Below are positions 35,270 to 43,241 of a DNA stretch of 64,000 nt, in pieces. The notes beneath the pieces are model-generated. The model saw nothing but the letters and a program-made list of their open reading frames with translations, was not told the DNA's origin and ran no database searches. Within the stretch, counting starts at the first letter, position 1. Each line of letters opens with the position of its first letter. The DNA is from an uncultured Alphaproteobacteria bacterium (lineage in GTDB: Bacteria; Pseudomonadota; Alphaproteobacteria; RF32; CAG-239). Location: NCBI GenBank assembly GCA_934255405.1, contig CAKQNT010000005.1, forward strand, positions 38,503 to 102,502, in the 5' to 3' direction. Both the position numbers and the translations under genes were made by a program.

Positions 35270-35992
35270 GTGTCCAACCCGATGGAACAATTTGTTGTTA
35301 AGCCGCTGATACCCCTCAAGGTTGGCGGTGTGGACATATCTTTTACCAACTCGGCCCTATTTATGATGTTGGCGGTTGCGGTATCTACTCTGTTGTTTGC
35401 GTGGTGTTTGCGCAAGCGCACTTTAGTGCCGTCGGTGTCGCAGTCCATTCCGGAAAGCATATATGAGTTTGTGTCGTCATTACTTAAGGAAAATGTCGGG
35501 GTCGAGGGGCTTAAGTATTTTCCATTTATATTTACAATGTTTTTGTTTGTGGCGTTTGGTAATCTGCTGGGGTTGTTCCCTTATGCCTTTACTTTTACAT
35601 CGCACCTGACCGCAGTTGGAAGTTTGTCTTTAATCGCTTTGGGCTATAATGTTATTATCGGTATCAAAAAGAAAAAACTCGGCTGGTTGCGTACCTTTAT
35701 GCCGCGTGGAATCCCGATGGCGCTGGCGCCGTTAATTGTGCCGATTGAGATGATATCGTTTTTATCCAAGCCTTTCAGCCTTACAGTCCGTCTGGTTGCC
35801 AATATGACCGTTGGGCATATTATGCTGAAAATTATTGCCGGATTTGTGGCGGTGCTGGGAGTGTTTGGGTTTGTGCCGGTGTTGTTTAATAGCTGCATCG
35901 TGTGCTTTGAAATTTTTATTGCTTTGCTGCAAGCCTTTATATATACCGTGTTGAGCTGTATATATTTGGGCGATGCGCTGCACGAGCACTAA
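35270..35992 (+). CDS. atpB: ATP synthase F0 subunit a
   Basis: 240 residues with about six membrane helices. The essential arginine lies in FSLTVRLVANMTVGHIML, and the C-terminal helix has ALLQAFIYTVLSCIYLGDALHEH. Subunit a forms the proton half-channels against the c-ring. GTG start at 35270 with AAGGAG nine nt upstream; an ATG four codons later is the alternative. The last codons run directly into a large palindromic repeat that separates it from atpE. Confidence 0.96.
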   Translation: MSNPMEQFVVKPLIPLKVGGVDISFTNSALFMMLAVAVSTLLFAWCLRKRTLVPSVSQSIPESIYEFVSSLLKENVGVEGLKYFPFIFTMFLFVAFGNLLGLFPYAFTFTSHLTAVGSLSLIALGYNVIIGIKKKKLGWLRTFMPRGIPMALAPLIVPIEMISFLSKPFSLTVRLVANMTVGHIMLKIIAGFVAVLGVFGFVPVLFNSCIVCFEIFIALLQAFIYTVLSCIYLGDALHEH

Positions 35993-36120
35993 AATGTGTG
36001 CGCATAACAGCACATCTAGAGGCATTTGCTCAGGACGAAAGTGTCCTCACGTACCTTTTTGTACGCTCCGGTACTTTCGCCTTTCAAATACTTCTATCTG
36101 TACTGTTCTTCTCACACATT
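35993..36120. repeat. Large imperfect palindrome (GTAC-core family), copy 3, inside the atp operon
   Basis: 128 bp from AATGTGTG to CACACATT, beginning at the atpB stop. Left arm ACAGCACATCTAGAGGCATTTG pairs with CAAATACTTCTATCTGTACTGT, centre TCACGTAC (36047-36054), loop CTTTTT, GTACGCTC. The inner part GGACGAAAGTGTCC/GGTACTTTCGCC also pairs. Confidence 0.85.
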
Positions 36121-36124
36121 GGGT

Positions 36125-36250
36125 TTCGCCCGCATAACGGCGCACCTAAAGCGTTTTTACGCTGTCAAAAAATGCTCACGTACCTCTCTTATGTACGCTC
36201 CGCTTTTTTGCAGCTAGAAAACACTTTATTTGCACCATTCTTCGGGCGAA
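36125..36250. repeat. Large imperfect palindrome (GTAC-core family), copy 4, inside the atp operon
   Basis: 126 bp from TTCGCCCG to CGGGCGAA. Left GGCGCACCTAAAGCG pairs with CACTTTATTTGCACC; centre TCACGTAC (36176-36183), loop, GTACGCTC. Directly follows copy 3. Confidence 0.85.
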
Positions 36251-36252
36251 GG

Positions 36253-36290
36253 TGTGCGCATAACGGCGCACCTAGAGGCATTTTTGCTCT
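36253..36290. repeat. Partial left arm of the palindrome family
   Basis: gtgcgcataacggcgcacctagaggcattt repeats the left arm of copies 3 and 4, then stops without core or right arm about 55 bp before atpE. Confidence 0.65.
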
Positions 36291-36344
36291 GCGCGTTGGC
36301 AATAACTATTATTTTGCTTAAACTAACTTTAGAAAGGAAACAAA

Positions 36345-36566
36345 ATGGAACCGTTAGCTTTTATTGGCGCCGGTATGTGCGCTCTCTCTATGATGGCAGC
36401 CGCTTGGGGCGTGTCTCAGGTTTGGACAACCATTATCTCTACCGTAGGCCGCAATCCGCAGGTTAAAAAAGACGTAGATATTTATGGTTGGGCGGGCTTT
36501 GCAGCTGTTGAAGCTATTGCGTTGTATGCGTTGGTTATTGCGTTGGTGATGCTTACCGGAAAATAA
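36345..36566 (+). CDS. atpE: ATP synthase F0 subunit c
   Basis: 73 residues, two membrane helices and the polar loop GRNPQVKKD. The ion-binding carboxylate is Glu56 in GFAAVEAIALYALVIAL; residues after it lack the Thr/Ser and the Gln expected in sodium-binding rings, so proton use is likely. The N-terminal helix reads GAGMCALSMMAAAWGVSQVW, with fewer glycines than the usual GxGxGxG packing motif. RBS AGAAAGGA precedes the start. It is isolated from atpB and atpF' by palindromic repeats. Confidence 0.96.
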   Translation: MEPLAFIGAGMCALSMMAAAWGVSQVWTTIISTVGRNPQVKKDVDIYGWAGFAAVEAIALYALVIALVMLTGK

Positions 36567-36573
36567 GAGCCGG

Positions 36574-36693
36574 GCTACGGTTTTATTGGCTTTCTAGAGG
36601 CGTGATACGCGGCTCACATCCTCACGTACGCCCAAGTACGCTGCGGTGTTGCGCTGCTAGTCGCACCTCTATAAAGCTCACTAAAACCATAGC
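36574..36693. repeat. Large imperfect palindrome (GTAC-core family), copy 5, inside the atp operon
   Basis: 120 bp from GCTACGG to CCATAGC. GGCTTTCTAGAGGCG pairs with CGCACCTCTATAAAGC; centre TCACGTAC (36622-36629), loop GCCCAA, GTACGCTG. It begins 8 bp after the atpE stop and ends 36 bp before atpF'. Confidence 0.85.
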
Positions 36694-36728
36694 TTTGAGA
36701 TTGCTATAAAGAATATTGGAGTTTTGTT

Positions 36729-37214
36729 ATGCCACAGCTTGATTTCAGCATTTTTCCCTCACAGTTCTTTTGGCTGTGTGTGTCTTTCTTTTTGATGCTG
36801 TTTATCATGAGCAAGTTTATCATTCCCAAAACCGCGGAGATGATTAATTTGCGCAAGGCCAAGATAGACGCAGACCTTGAGGCGGCGGCAGAACTCAAAA
36901 AGAAAGTGGAAAAAACGCTTGAAAAATATAATCTGGCGTTGAAAAAAGCCACCGATGAGGCCAATGCCTCGCTGCAAAAAACACGCGAGGATTTGGCAGA
37001 TACAATAGAGCGCAGACAAGCGGAATTGTCAGCCGAGCTTAATCGGGAAATTGTTGCCGGTGAAAAAAAGATAAATGCCGCCAAACAAAAGGCTTTGGAC
37101 GGTATTGAGGATATGGCTGCCGAGCTGGCACCGCTGGTGCTGCAAAAGCTTGGTGTGGTCAAGGTTTCGGCAAAAGAAATTCAGACAGCTCTTCAATCCG
37201 GAAAGGAAAACTAA
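36729..37214 (+). CDS. atpF': ATP synthase F0 subunit b'
   Basis: 161 residues: N-terminal membrane helix (FFWLCVSFFLMLFIMSKFIIP) and a long charged coiled coil (RKAKIDADLEAAAELKKKVE...). The family marker 'FPSQFFWL' is typical of the b' (AtpG) subunit of alphaproteobacteria and chloroplasts. With b it forms the peripheral stalk heterodimer. Ends 2 bp before atpF. Confidence 0.92.
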   Translation: MPQLDFSIFPSQFFWLCVSFFLMLFIMSKFIIPKTAEMINLRKAKIDADLEAAAELKKKVEKTLEKYNLALKKATDEANASLQKTREDLADTIERRQAELSAELNREIVAGEKKINAAKQKALDGIEDMAAELAPLVLQKLGVVKVSAKEIQTALQSGKEN

Positions 37215-37216
37215 CC

Positions 37217-37813
37217 ATGGCCGCAGAAAACGAGATTATAGACGCAACGCAAAACGCCGTGTTGAATGCCGCAGGCACAGTTGTAAACGCTATTGAAAAC
37301 ACCGCTCAGGGGCTGGCTCATTCCGAGCCATTTTATCAGAGCGCGGAGTTTTGGGTGGCGGTTTCGTTTTTGTTGGTGTTTTTTGGGATGATGCGGCCGA
37401 TTTGCAAGTTGGGGCGCAGAATGTTGCGCAAACGCGCCAACCGGATTGGCAAACGGATTGAAGATGCCTCCAATCTTAAGGAAGAGGCACAGAAACTTTT
37501 GGCGGAATACGAGCGCAAGTCTCGTCGCGCCAAACAAGAGGCGCAAGAAATTTTGGCTCGCTCCGAGCGAGAGGTTAACCTTATGCGCAAAGAGCAGATG
37601 GCTAAGCTGGAAAAAGATATGGAAATCAGAAGCCGTGATGCCAAATCCAGAATAAAATCAGCTCAAGACAACGCTGCAAAAGAGATTTCGGCACAAGTTG
37701 CCGAGCGCACAGTTGCAACAGTTAAGGCTGTGTTGAACCAAAAACTTGATGCCAAAACTCAATCTGCAATGATTGATGAATCAATTGCCAGACTTGCCGC
37801 CGAAGAATTTTAG
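37217..37813 (+). CDS. atpF: ATP synthase F0 subunit b
   Basis: 198 residues. A 40-residue N-terminal extension rich in Ala/Asn precedes the membrane helix (FWVAVSFLLVFFGMM) and a coiled coil with EEAQKLLAEYERKSRRAKQEAQEIL. Partner of b' in the peripheral stalk. Last gene of the F0 operon; F1 genes are elsewhere, as usual in alphaproteobacteria. Convergent with the next gene, 5 bp apart. Confidence 0.92.
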   Translation: MAAENEIIDATQNAVLNAAGTVVNAIENTAQGLAHSEPFYQSAEFWVAVSFLLVFFGMMRPICKLGRRMLRKRANRIGKRIEDASNLKEEAQKLLAEYERKSRRAKQEAQEILARSEREVNLMRKEQMAKLEKDMEIRSRDAKSRIKSAQDNAAKEISAQVAERTVATVKAVLNQKLDAKTQSAMIDESIARLAAEEF

Positions 37814-37818
37814 GCGGA

Positions 37819-38517
37819 TTATTTCTTTAGTTTATTCCATCCCTTATTGGCGGCGGCTTTTTGTTGTTCGCCGGCCTGCCAGTTGCGTACCGGCTCATTT
37901 TGCTTGTTGATGAGCTCTTTTTGCGAATCGCTTTGAGCTATTCCCACCGGCAACAACTGGTTGAGCAATGCCGGCGAGGCAAAATCGATTTTGCCTTTAA
38001 TCAGCGGTTTGATAAGAGCATCTATAATCGGTGCCGCAGGTTTGGCATTGAAGGCATTAACCTTGCCGCCATAGAAGATGGCAAAAGCGTGGCAAGGGCT
38101 GGAGAACAAAACATCTGTCGAATCTACGCCGCGGACGAATCTGAGCATAAGCTGCGGGTTGATAACGCAGTTTTCGGTAACATCAAAAACAATGTTATCC
38201 GGATTCATAAACATCTCGGAATTAATCATTGTTTTTAGCTCATTGTTGATAATGCCGCAAAAACCGACCAGCGCCATGCCGTCCAGTGTATAACCTGTAT
38301 AGTTATCGGGTTTGTTGGCGATTTGATAGCAAAAAACCTGCTCGGCGTCGGTGATGTTTTTGAGTGCAGAGGGACCAATTGCCGAACTGATTTCATCTAA
38401 CACAACATTGTGTTCGGGATTGGGCTGCCAAGTGGTGTTTGCGGCGCTTTGCGCCAGAACGGTGCCGCTGTATAGGGTAATTGCGCAGGCGGCCAAAGTT
38501 TGCGAAATGCGGTTCAT
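37819..38517 (-). CDS. Secreted hypothetical protein
   Basis: 232 residues with a signal peptide (MNRISQTLAACAITLYSGTVLAQ, cleavage LAQ|S). No family recognised. The mature part has five cysteines (FCYQ, GFCGI, ENCVIN, SPCHAF), a possible pair of disulfides, and a C-terminal polar helix with QKELINKQNEPVRNWQAGEQQK. Start at 38517 follows GAGGAG; an upstream in-frame start at 38547 would spoil the signal peptide. A periplasmic location is inferred. Confidence 0.65.
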   Translation of the reverse strand: MNRISQTLAACAITLYSGTVLAQSAANTTWQPNPEHNVVLDEISSAIGPSALKNITDAEQVFCYQIANKPDNYTGYTLDGMALVGFCGIINNELKTMINSEMFMNPDNIVFDVTENCVINPQLMLRFVRGVDSTDVLFSSPCHAFAIFYGGKVNAFNAKPAAPIIDALIKPLIKGKIDFASPALLNQLLPVGIAQSDSQKELINKQNEPVRNWQAGEQQKAAANKGWNKLKK

Positions 38518-38801
38518 TACAAATCTCCTCAGATTGTCAATTTGCAAGAAGTATATATTTTTTATTTTTAGTTTGCAATAACGTTGTTGCGCCGTGTTTG
38601 CGCTTATCTTTAGACAGGGTGTTAATAAGAAAGTTTGGCGGTGAATGAATATAAATAGCAGATAATTCGGCGCTGTTAATATTTCAATAATATTTTTGCG
38701 TTTATAGTGTTATGAATAATAAAAATAATGCTTGAAATATTTTTGGGTATGTGTTAGCCTTTGGACAAAATTAACAAAATTTAAATTTGGAGACTTTATA
38801 G

Positions 38802-39407
38802 ATGACTAAGACTTTTGCAACAGTTGCCTCTGCTTTGGTATTGACAATGGCAGTTGCCGCTACCGCTGAGGCTCGTGATGGTTTTTATGTTGCTGTTCGC
38901 GGCGGTATCAGTGATTATAATATGAACGCTAAGGATGATTCTGTTTCTATGGCACCGCGTGCTGAATTTGGCGATGTATGGAATGTTTCCGGCGCTTTGG
39001 GTTACAAATATAAATACTTCCGCGTTGAGGGCGAGTATGTTTATCGTGACGACGATGAAGATGAGATGAAAAACAGCGTTGGCACCGTAACCAATCAATA
39101 TACTTTGGAGAGTGATAGCTTTATGGCTAACGCATATGTTGATTTGATGCCGAATTATTGGATTAGTCCTTACTTTATGGGTGGTATCGGTATTAGTCGT
39201 GTTACTTTGAGCAATGAAGATGCCGGTGGAAACAAAAAAACTTGGGATGACGATTTGTTTTCTTGGCAGGTTGGCGCAGGATTGTCTTTGCGTCTGAATC
39301 GTTGTTTGAACTTTGATGCCGGATATCGCTATATTGATATGGGTGATATTGATGATGCGGATATCACCGCTCATGAATGGTATGGCGGTTTGCGTTATAC
39401 TTTCTAA
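38802..39407 (+). CDS. Outer-membrane beta-barrel protein (OmpA_membrane/Opacity-like)
   Basis: 201 residues. Signal peptide MTKTFATVASALVLTMAVAATAEA|R, then an eight-strand barrel pattern with GFYVAVRGGISDYNM, WNVSGALGYKYKYFRVEGEYVYRD, ISPYFMGGIGISRV, FSWQVGAGLSLRLNRCLNFDAGYRYIDMG, and a final strand GGLRYTF ending in Phe. It matches the OMP_b-brl surface antigen type. Single gene with a terminator. Acidic loops (DDDEDEMKN) are exposed. Confidence 0.8.
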   Translation: MTKTFATVASALVLTMAVAATAEARDGFYVAVRGGISDYNMNAKDDSVSMAPRAEFGDVWNVSGALGYKYKYFRVEGEYVYRDDDEDEMKNSVGTVTNQYTLESDSFMANAYVDLMPNYWISPYFMGGIGISRVTLSNEDAGGNKKTWDDDLFSWQVGAGLSLRLNRCLNFDAGYRYIDMGDIDDADITAHEWYGGLRYTF

Positions 39408-39427
39408 GATTAGCTTGAGAGAGTTAG

Positions 39428-39459
39428 AAGAGCTTGCACTTGTTGCAGGCTCTTTTTTT
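39428..39459 (+). terminator. Intrinsic terminator of the 38802-39407 barrel gene
   Basis: aagagcttgca (39428-39438) pairs with tgcaggctctt (39444-39454, one G-U), 5-nt loop, followed by a T run. Confidence 0.85.
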
Positions 39460-39550
39460 GTTGTGAAGAGGGGGATTCTTACTGTCCAACTTCTGGGGTA
39501 CAGTTCAGGGGAGGAGGGGTTAAGGATAGTAAAAAAGAGGGGGAAAACGA

Positions 39551-39587
39551 GACAGCCGCCGAATCCTAAGAGGAAACAGCGGCTGTC
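39551..39587 (-). terminator. Stem-loop after the Bacteroidota-like gene pair
   Basis: gacagccgc (39551-39559) pairs with gcggctgtc (39579-39587), 19-nt loop. Reading minus, it lies 16 bp past the stop of the 39604-40323 gene and is followed by TCGTTTTCC and further Ts, so it is a plausible terminator. Confidence 0.6.
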
Positions 39588-39603
39588 ACTATAATAATAT
39601 TGG

Positions 39604-40323
39604 TTATTTTACTCTATACAGAGCCCATCCAATGCGGACGCCTGCATAGAAATAACCAAATTTCTTTTCAAGCGGAGAAGCAATATTCTGCAAATTTCCA
39701 TCTGCATGAACTTCTCCGGTCTTCATCGCCTTACCCCAAGATGGAGTAATACGATATCCGCAGAAACCTTCTAGATAGAGACGAGGCTCTTTCTTTGAAG
39801 GCTTCCACTTGAGGTCAAACTCCGCAGAGGCGCAAAACGCCATTCTGGGGGCTGCGACTGCGATCCAAGAGCTGCCTTCGGTTTGCTTGCCGAAGTACAT
39901 ATCCTGGTCACAGGCGCCTACCCCAAGGCGGAGTGCAGGTATAAGCACACTCTCAGCAGTGTAAATGCCGAGATTCTGCTTCACATAGGCTTCAGCAGAA
40001 AATCTGTTGAAGTCTGATGAAGCTTGTGCTCCAAATTCGAAACCGCCTGTCTTTCCCAGCTGGTAGCCGAGAGACAAGGTGGCTTCTGCCGACTTGGTGA
40101 GAGAGTTGAAATAACAACCTCCCGCCAAGTGCAGAGCTCTGCGTCCATTGTCTGGATTTAGCGCTCTTGTCTTGGCTCTGCCTCGGCTGCTAGCTTTTAG
40201 CGAATCGCTAAGAGCTTTATACTTAGCCGGAGACAGAATATAAACCTGCTGACCACTCATAGGAGCAGCGAAGATGCTGCTCAAAATTGCGATTACTATA
40301 ATCGCAAAAATATTTTTTTTCAT
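39604..40323 (-). CDS. Secreted beta-barrel-like protein of Bacteroidota character
   Basis: 239 residues with signal peptide (KKNIFAIIVIAILSSIFAAPMSG|Q). A segment YILSPAKYKALSDSLKASSRGRAK is followed by barrel-like strands (LSLGYQLGKTGGFEFGAQASS, LYLEGFCGYRITPSWG, FGYFYAGVRIGWALYRVK). The style and the start context, an A-rich stretch directly before ATG with no Shine-Dalgarno, resemble Bacteroidales genes rather than neighbours here. Probably an outer-membrane partner of the lipoprotein just upstream (77 bp). Likely horizontally acquired. Confidence 0.6.
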   Translation of the reverse strand: MKKNIFAIIVIAILSSIFAAPMSGQQVYILSPAKYKALSDSLKASSRGRAKTRALNPDNGRRALHLAGGCYFNSLTKSAEATLSLGYQLGKTGGFEFGAQASSDFNRFSAEAYVKQNLGIYTAESVLIPALRLGVGACDQDMYFGKQTEGSSWIAVAAPRMAFCASAEFDLKWKPSKKEPRLYLEGFCGYRITPSWGKAMKTGEVHADGNLQNIASPLEKKFGYFYAGVRIGWALYRVK

Positions 40324-40400
40324 AATTTTTTTTGTTTTGTGCCCCCTCGCAATACACTGGAATAAACCAGAGATGTGCGAGAGGACGGATTTAACTTTTT

Positions 40401-42383
40401 TTATTTGAGAACAAGGGTGCGACCGTTGGCGAGCGCAAAAGAAGTGCTCTGGTCGTCCTTGTCGTACACGCCTGAACCCTGATACGGATCGCGGAGTCTG
40501 GCAGTTGTTGAAGATATCGCAGAGACAGCAGTGTAGGTGCCGTCAAATGCGTAGTACGTATAGACGTTGGGGTCTATAAGTACATATCCTGCAACAAATG
40601 CATTACCGCCGGCGTGTTTCATCGCCAGTCTCATTCCCTGAGGAATTGACTTGCCGCTCGTGTTCTCACGATAGATCTCGGCACCTGTAGTTTCGTCAAA
40701 AGCGACGAAAAGGGTGTTGTGACTATCAGTGATTGACTCAAACCATGCGCAGATAGGAGTAGACTCCCAACGATCACGGTTTGTATCATAACGATCGGTC
40801 TGGTCAGCTCGCACAAGGCGATAACCAGCGATGATGTAATCAGCTACCTTCTTCTTCAACGTTACAACTGTTTCATCAGAAGCAGAAGTATTGTTGCGTG
40901 AAGCAGTGTAGTTGAGAGAGAAAGCACAAGACTTGTAACCGTTTGCAACGTTTACATTTCCTTTTACAGGAGCAGTTGCAGATACTACAACATCGCTCAT
41001 GCTGACAGGATACTCATGACCCTTGTAAACGATAACATAGTTGTCGTTCTTGGTCATAGTAACGGTATTGTTGATACCATTGCTATAAGAGTAGCTGTCA
41101 ATACGACGGTATGAAGTATACTTCACACCGTTCAAGCTCTTGGTGCCTGTTGCAACCCAAGATCCTTCGGTTTTGCCGTTGGTCTTGAGCTCTAAATTGT
41201 CGACAATCTTGCTCTGATCTGCTCCTGCTACGAGGCTGATTCCGGAAGGAGCGGTGAAACGTATATCCTTTTCTCCGTGAAGGATAAAGGTTACGTTACC
41301 GTTTTCTTCTTTTTCAAACTCAGCGTAAATACGCTTGGTTTGATGAACCTGCTTGGTGTCAGTAGCCATATCAATACCATCGCACACGAGCTTGAAATAA
41401 GCGGTGTTCATGATATCAATATTCTCAGAGTTTTTCTTGTCGACTTTAATGCTGCCGTTGCTTGTGACGACAAGGTTCTTCCATACCACTTGCGCAGTGT
41501 GGGTTGAGCCTTCGTCTGAGAACTGTACGCTGGTCGGCATGGTTACGCTAGCGGTAAAGCTAACGATGTTCATGCTTACAGTGGCAGTTCCATTAGCAAC
41601 GGTAGCTGCGCTGCCGTAGGCAAGAGACGCGAGGTTACTGGTCTCAATCATCTCGCCACACTCCAAACCGGCTGCAATAGCAACGGTGATAGGAGTGGTT
41701 TCGGTGATGTTTCCATTAACCTTGACAGTCTTGATAATCTCTACGGTAGTAGAGGTCTTGACTGTTGCGTCTGAATATTCTACGGTGCGAACATCATCCT
41801 CGCTGATGGCGATTTCAACGGGGATCTCAATGCTCTCATGATCTTTTACAATCACTTTGCCGTTGAGGATATTCCCATTAATCTCACCAATCCGGAGGAT
41901 GGATGGTGTCCAGTTGCACGCCGTAAGGGCGGCAATGGCACCATCTTTGAGGAAGTTTTTGTGGCAATAGGTTTTGCCATTTTCCTCAAAATACACACTC
42001 TCGCAATTTTCCAACGCTATGGATACTGTAAGAGTGGCGGCACCGTTGAGGTTGAAACCATCGGTATAAGCGATGGTTTTACCTACGAGGGTTTCAGCCA
42101 GAGATCGCTTCACAGCTACCTTATTTATAACTACACTGTGTTTGGCAGTGTAGTTATGGTTCTCGACAACCTTGTTGTCTTCCTTAAGGAGGGCAATGTG
42201 TTTATCAAGAATCATGCCATCGGCATAAGAGGCACTCACGTGCTCTGTTGCGATGGTGTACTCCTGTGGCTGAGGAGTTGGATTTTTTTCCAGCTCCAGC
42301 CATGCATCAGCCTCACAAGATGAGAGGAATAATGCACACAGGATTGAGATTGCTACGGTCAAGAAATTTTTATTTGTTGCCAT
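40401..42383 (-). CDS. Large lipoprotein of Bacteroidota character
   Basis: 660 residues. Type II signal with lipobox LFLSSC (Cys23), followed by EADAW, an acidic start reminiscent of the Bacteroidota surface-lipoprotein export signal. The rest is Thr/Ser/Val/Asn-rich beta-strand sequence with Ig-like character; no known domain is named. The Shine-Dalgarno is absent (AAATTTAACT before ATG), and codon use is richer in C/G-ending codons than in neighbouring genes. Start taken at 42383, giving the clean lipobox signal; an upstream ATG at 42413 is less likely. Forms a two-gene unit with the 39604-40323 barrel. Confidence 0.6.
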   Translation of the reverse strand: MATNKNFLTVAISILCALFLSSCEADAWLELEKNPTPQPQEYTIATEHVSASYADGMILDKHIALLKEDNKVVENHNYTAKHSVVINKVAVKRSLAETLVGKTIAYTDGFNLNGAATLTVSIALENCESVYFEENGKTYCHKNFLKDGAIAALTACNWTPSILRIGEINGNILNGKVIVKDHESIEIPVEIAISEDDVRTVEYSDATVKTSTTVEIIKTVKVNGNITETTPITVAIAAGLECGEMIETSNLASLAYGSAATVANGTATVSMNIVSFTASVTMPTSVQFSDEGSTHTAQVVWKNLVVTSNGSIKVDKKNSENIDIMNTAYFKLVCDGIDMATDTKQVHQTKRIYAEFEKEENGNVTFILHGEKDIRFTAPSGISLVAGADQSKIVDNLELKTNGKTEGSWVATGTKSLNGVKYTSYRRIDSYSYSNGINNTVTMTKNDNYVIVYKGHEYPVSMSDVVVSATAPVKGNVNVANGYKSCAFSLNYTASRNNTSASDETVVTLKKKVADYIIAGYRLVRADQTDRYDTNRDRWESTPICAWFESITDSHNTLFVAFDETTGAEIYRENTSGKSIPQGMRLAMKHAGGNAFVAGYVLIDPNVYTYYAFDGTYTAVSAISSTTARLRDPYQGSGVYDKDDQSTSFALANGRTLVLK

Positions 42384-43241
42384 AGTTAAATTTTTTGTGG
42401 GCATGAATAACAAGTTGCCTTGTCAACTTCCCACTTTAGTGTCCGCTCATCTGATTGTAAATCTTGGTCAAACCTCAATATCTGTACAAAGGGTACTGTA
42501 CTTCGCCTCTGCCGGTTGTAGCTAAAATGCCGGAGATATGATGTTGGTCTGATTAGGAAAAATAAACAGGGATAGAACGGACTTTATTTTTACATTTTTG
42601 AATTCAAACAACCTATGCCGCTGACATAGGGAACAAATACTATGGCAGATGCCAGCTCTCTAATTAAAAAAGTTAAATCTATCTTCAAACAATCAAGAAC
42701 GTTATCTTGATAAATTATGAAAAAGTTCTGATTGATAATGATAGACATAACGCTAACTAAAGATAATATTTGTACAATTATATTTATAGCATAAAGGCTT
42801 GATTTTTTCAATAAAAAATGTTTATAACAGGCGGAATTTTCGGCTTTTTTAAGATATTTTTTACCTTTGACTCAAAAGTTGAAACTGGACGCAATAGCCG
42901 AAATCGGGGGATTCCGCAAAGAAACAGGGTGGAAAATGCCGTTTTATCGAATCGTTAGCGTTTGGGGAGTGAGGGCAGGTTTTGTCAAAAGGCAGGCAGA
43001 ACAGGGCGTGCATGGTATCTTTGCGACTCGGAAAATCCGGCGCACGCGCGCCAAAAAGATTTTGCCGGCGGTGTTTTGCCTCTTGAGTCGCTGCTAAAGG
43101 GGAGAAGTAGCGGAACAACCTTAATATATTTCTTGCAGAATCGGATTTATTGTTATATTTTATTGCCGAATGTAATTTCATCGGGCAGAGTTCTCTGCCT
43201 GATTTTCGTTAACAAAGCTACTAAAAGGAGCTCCATAAACC
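42384..43241. other. Long intergenic region upstream of ppdK
   Basis: About 860 bp. The first half (to about 42860) is AT-rich with no ORF of note. 42867-43097 is GC-richer and carries a 76-codon plus-strand frame (MTQKLKLDAIAEIGG...) without homology I recognise and with a poor start site; it may be a remnant or non-coding. AAAGGAG lies immediately upstream of the ppdK start. No repeat of the GTAC-core family is seen here. Confidence 0.5.

Noticed and set aside
35998..36321. 107-codon and other ORFs between atpB and atpE
   Set aside because: They translate the palindromic repeats; similar 'proteins' would arise from every copy, and there are no ribosome sites.
42867..43097. 76-codon plus-strand ORF upstream of ppdK as a gene
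   Set aside because: Poor start site, no recognisable homology and odd composition; kept only as part of the intergenic description.
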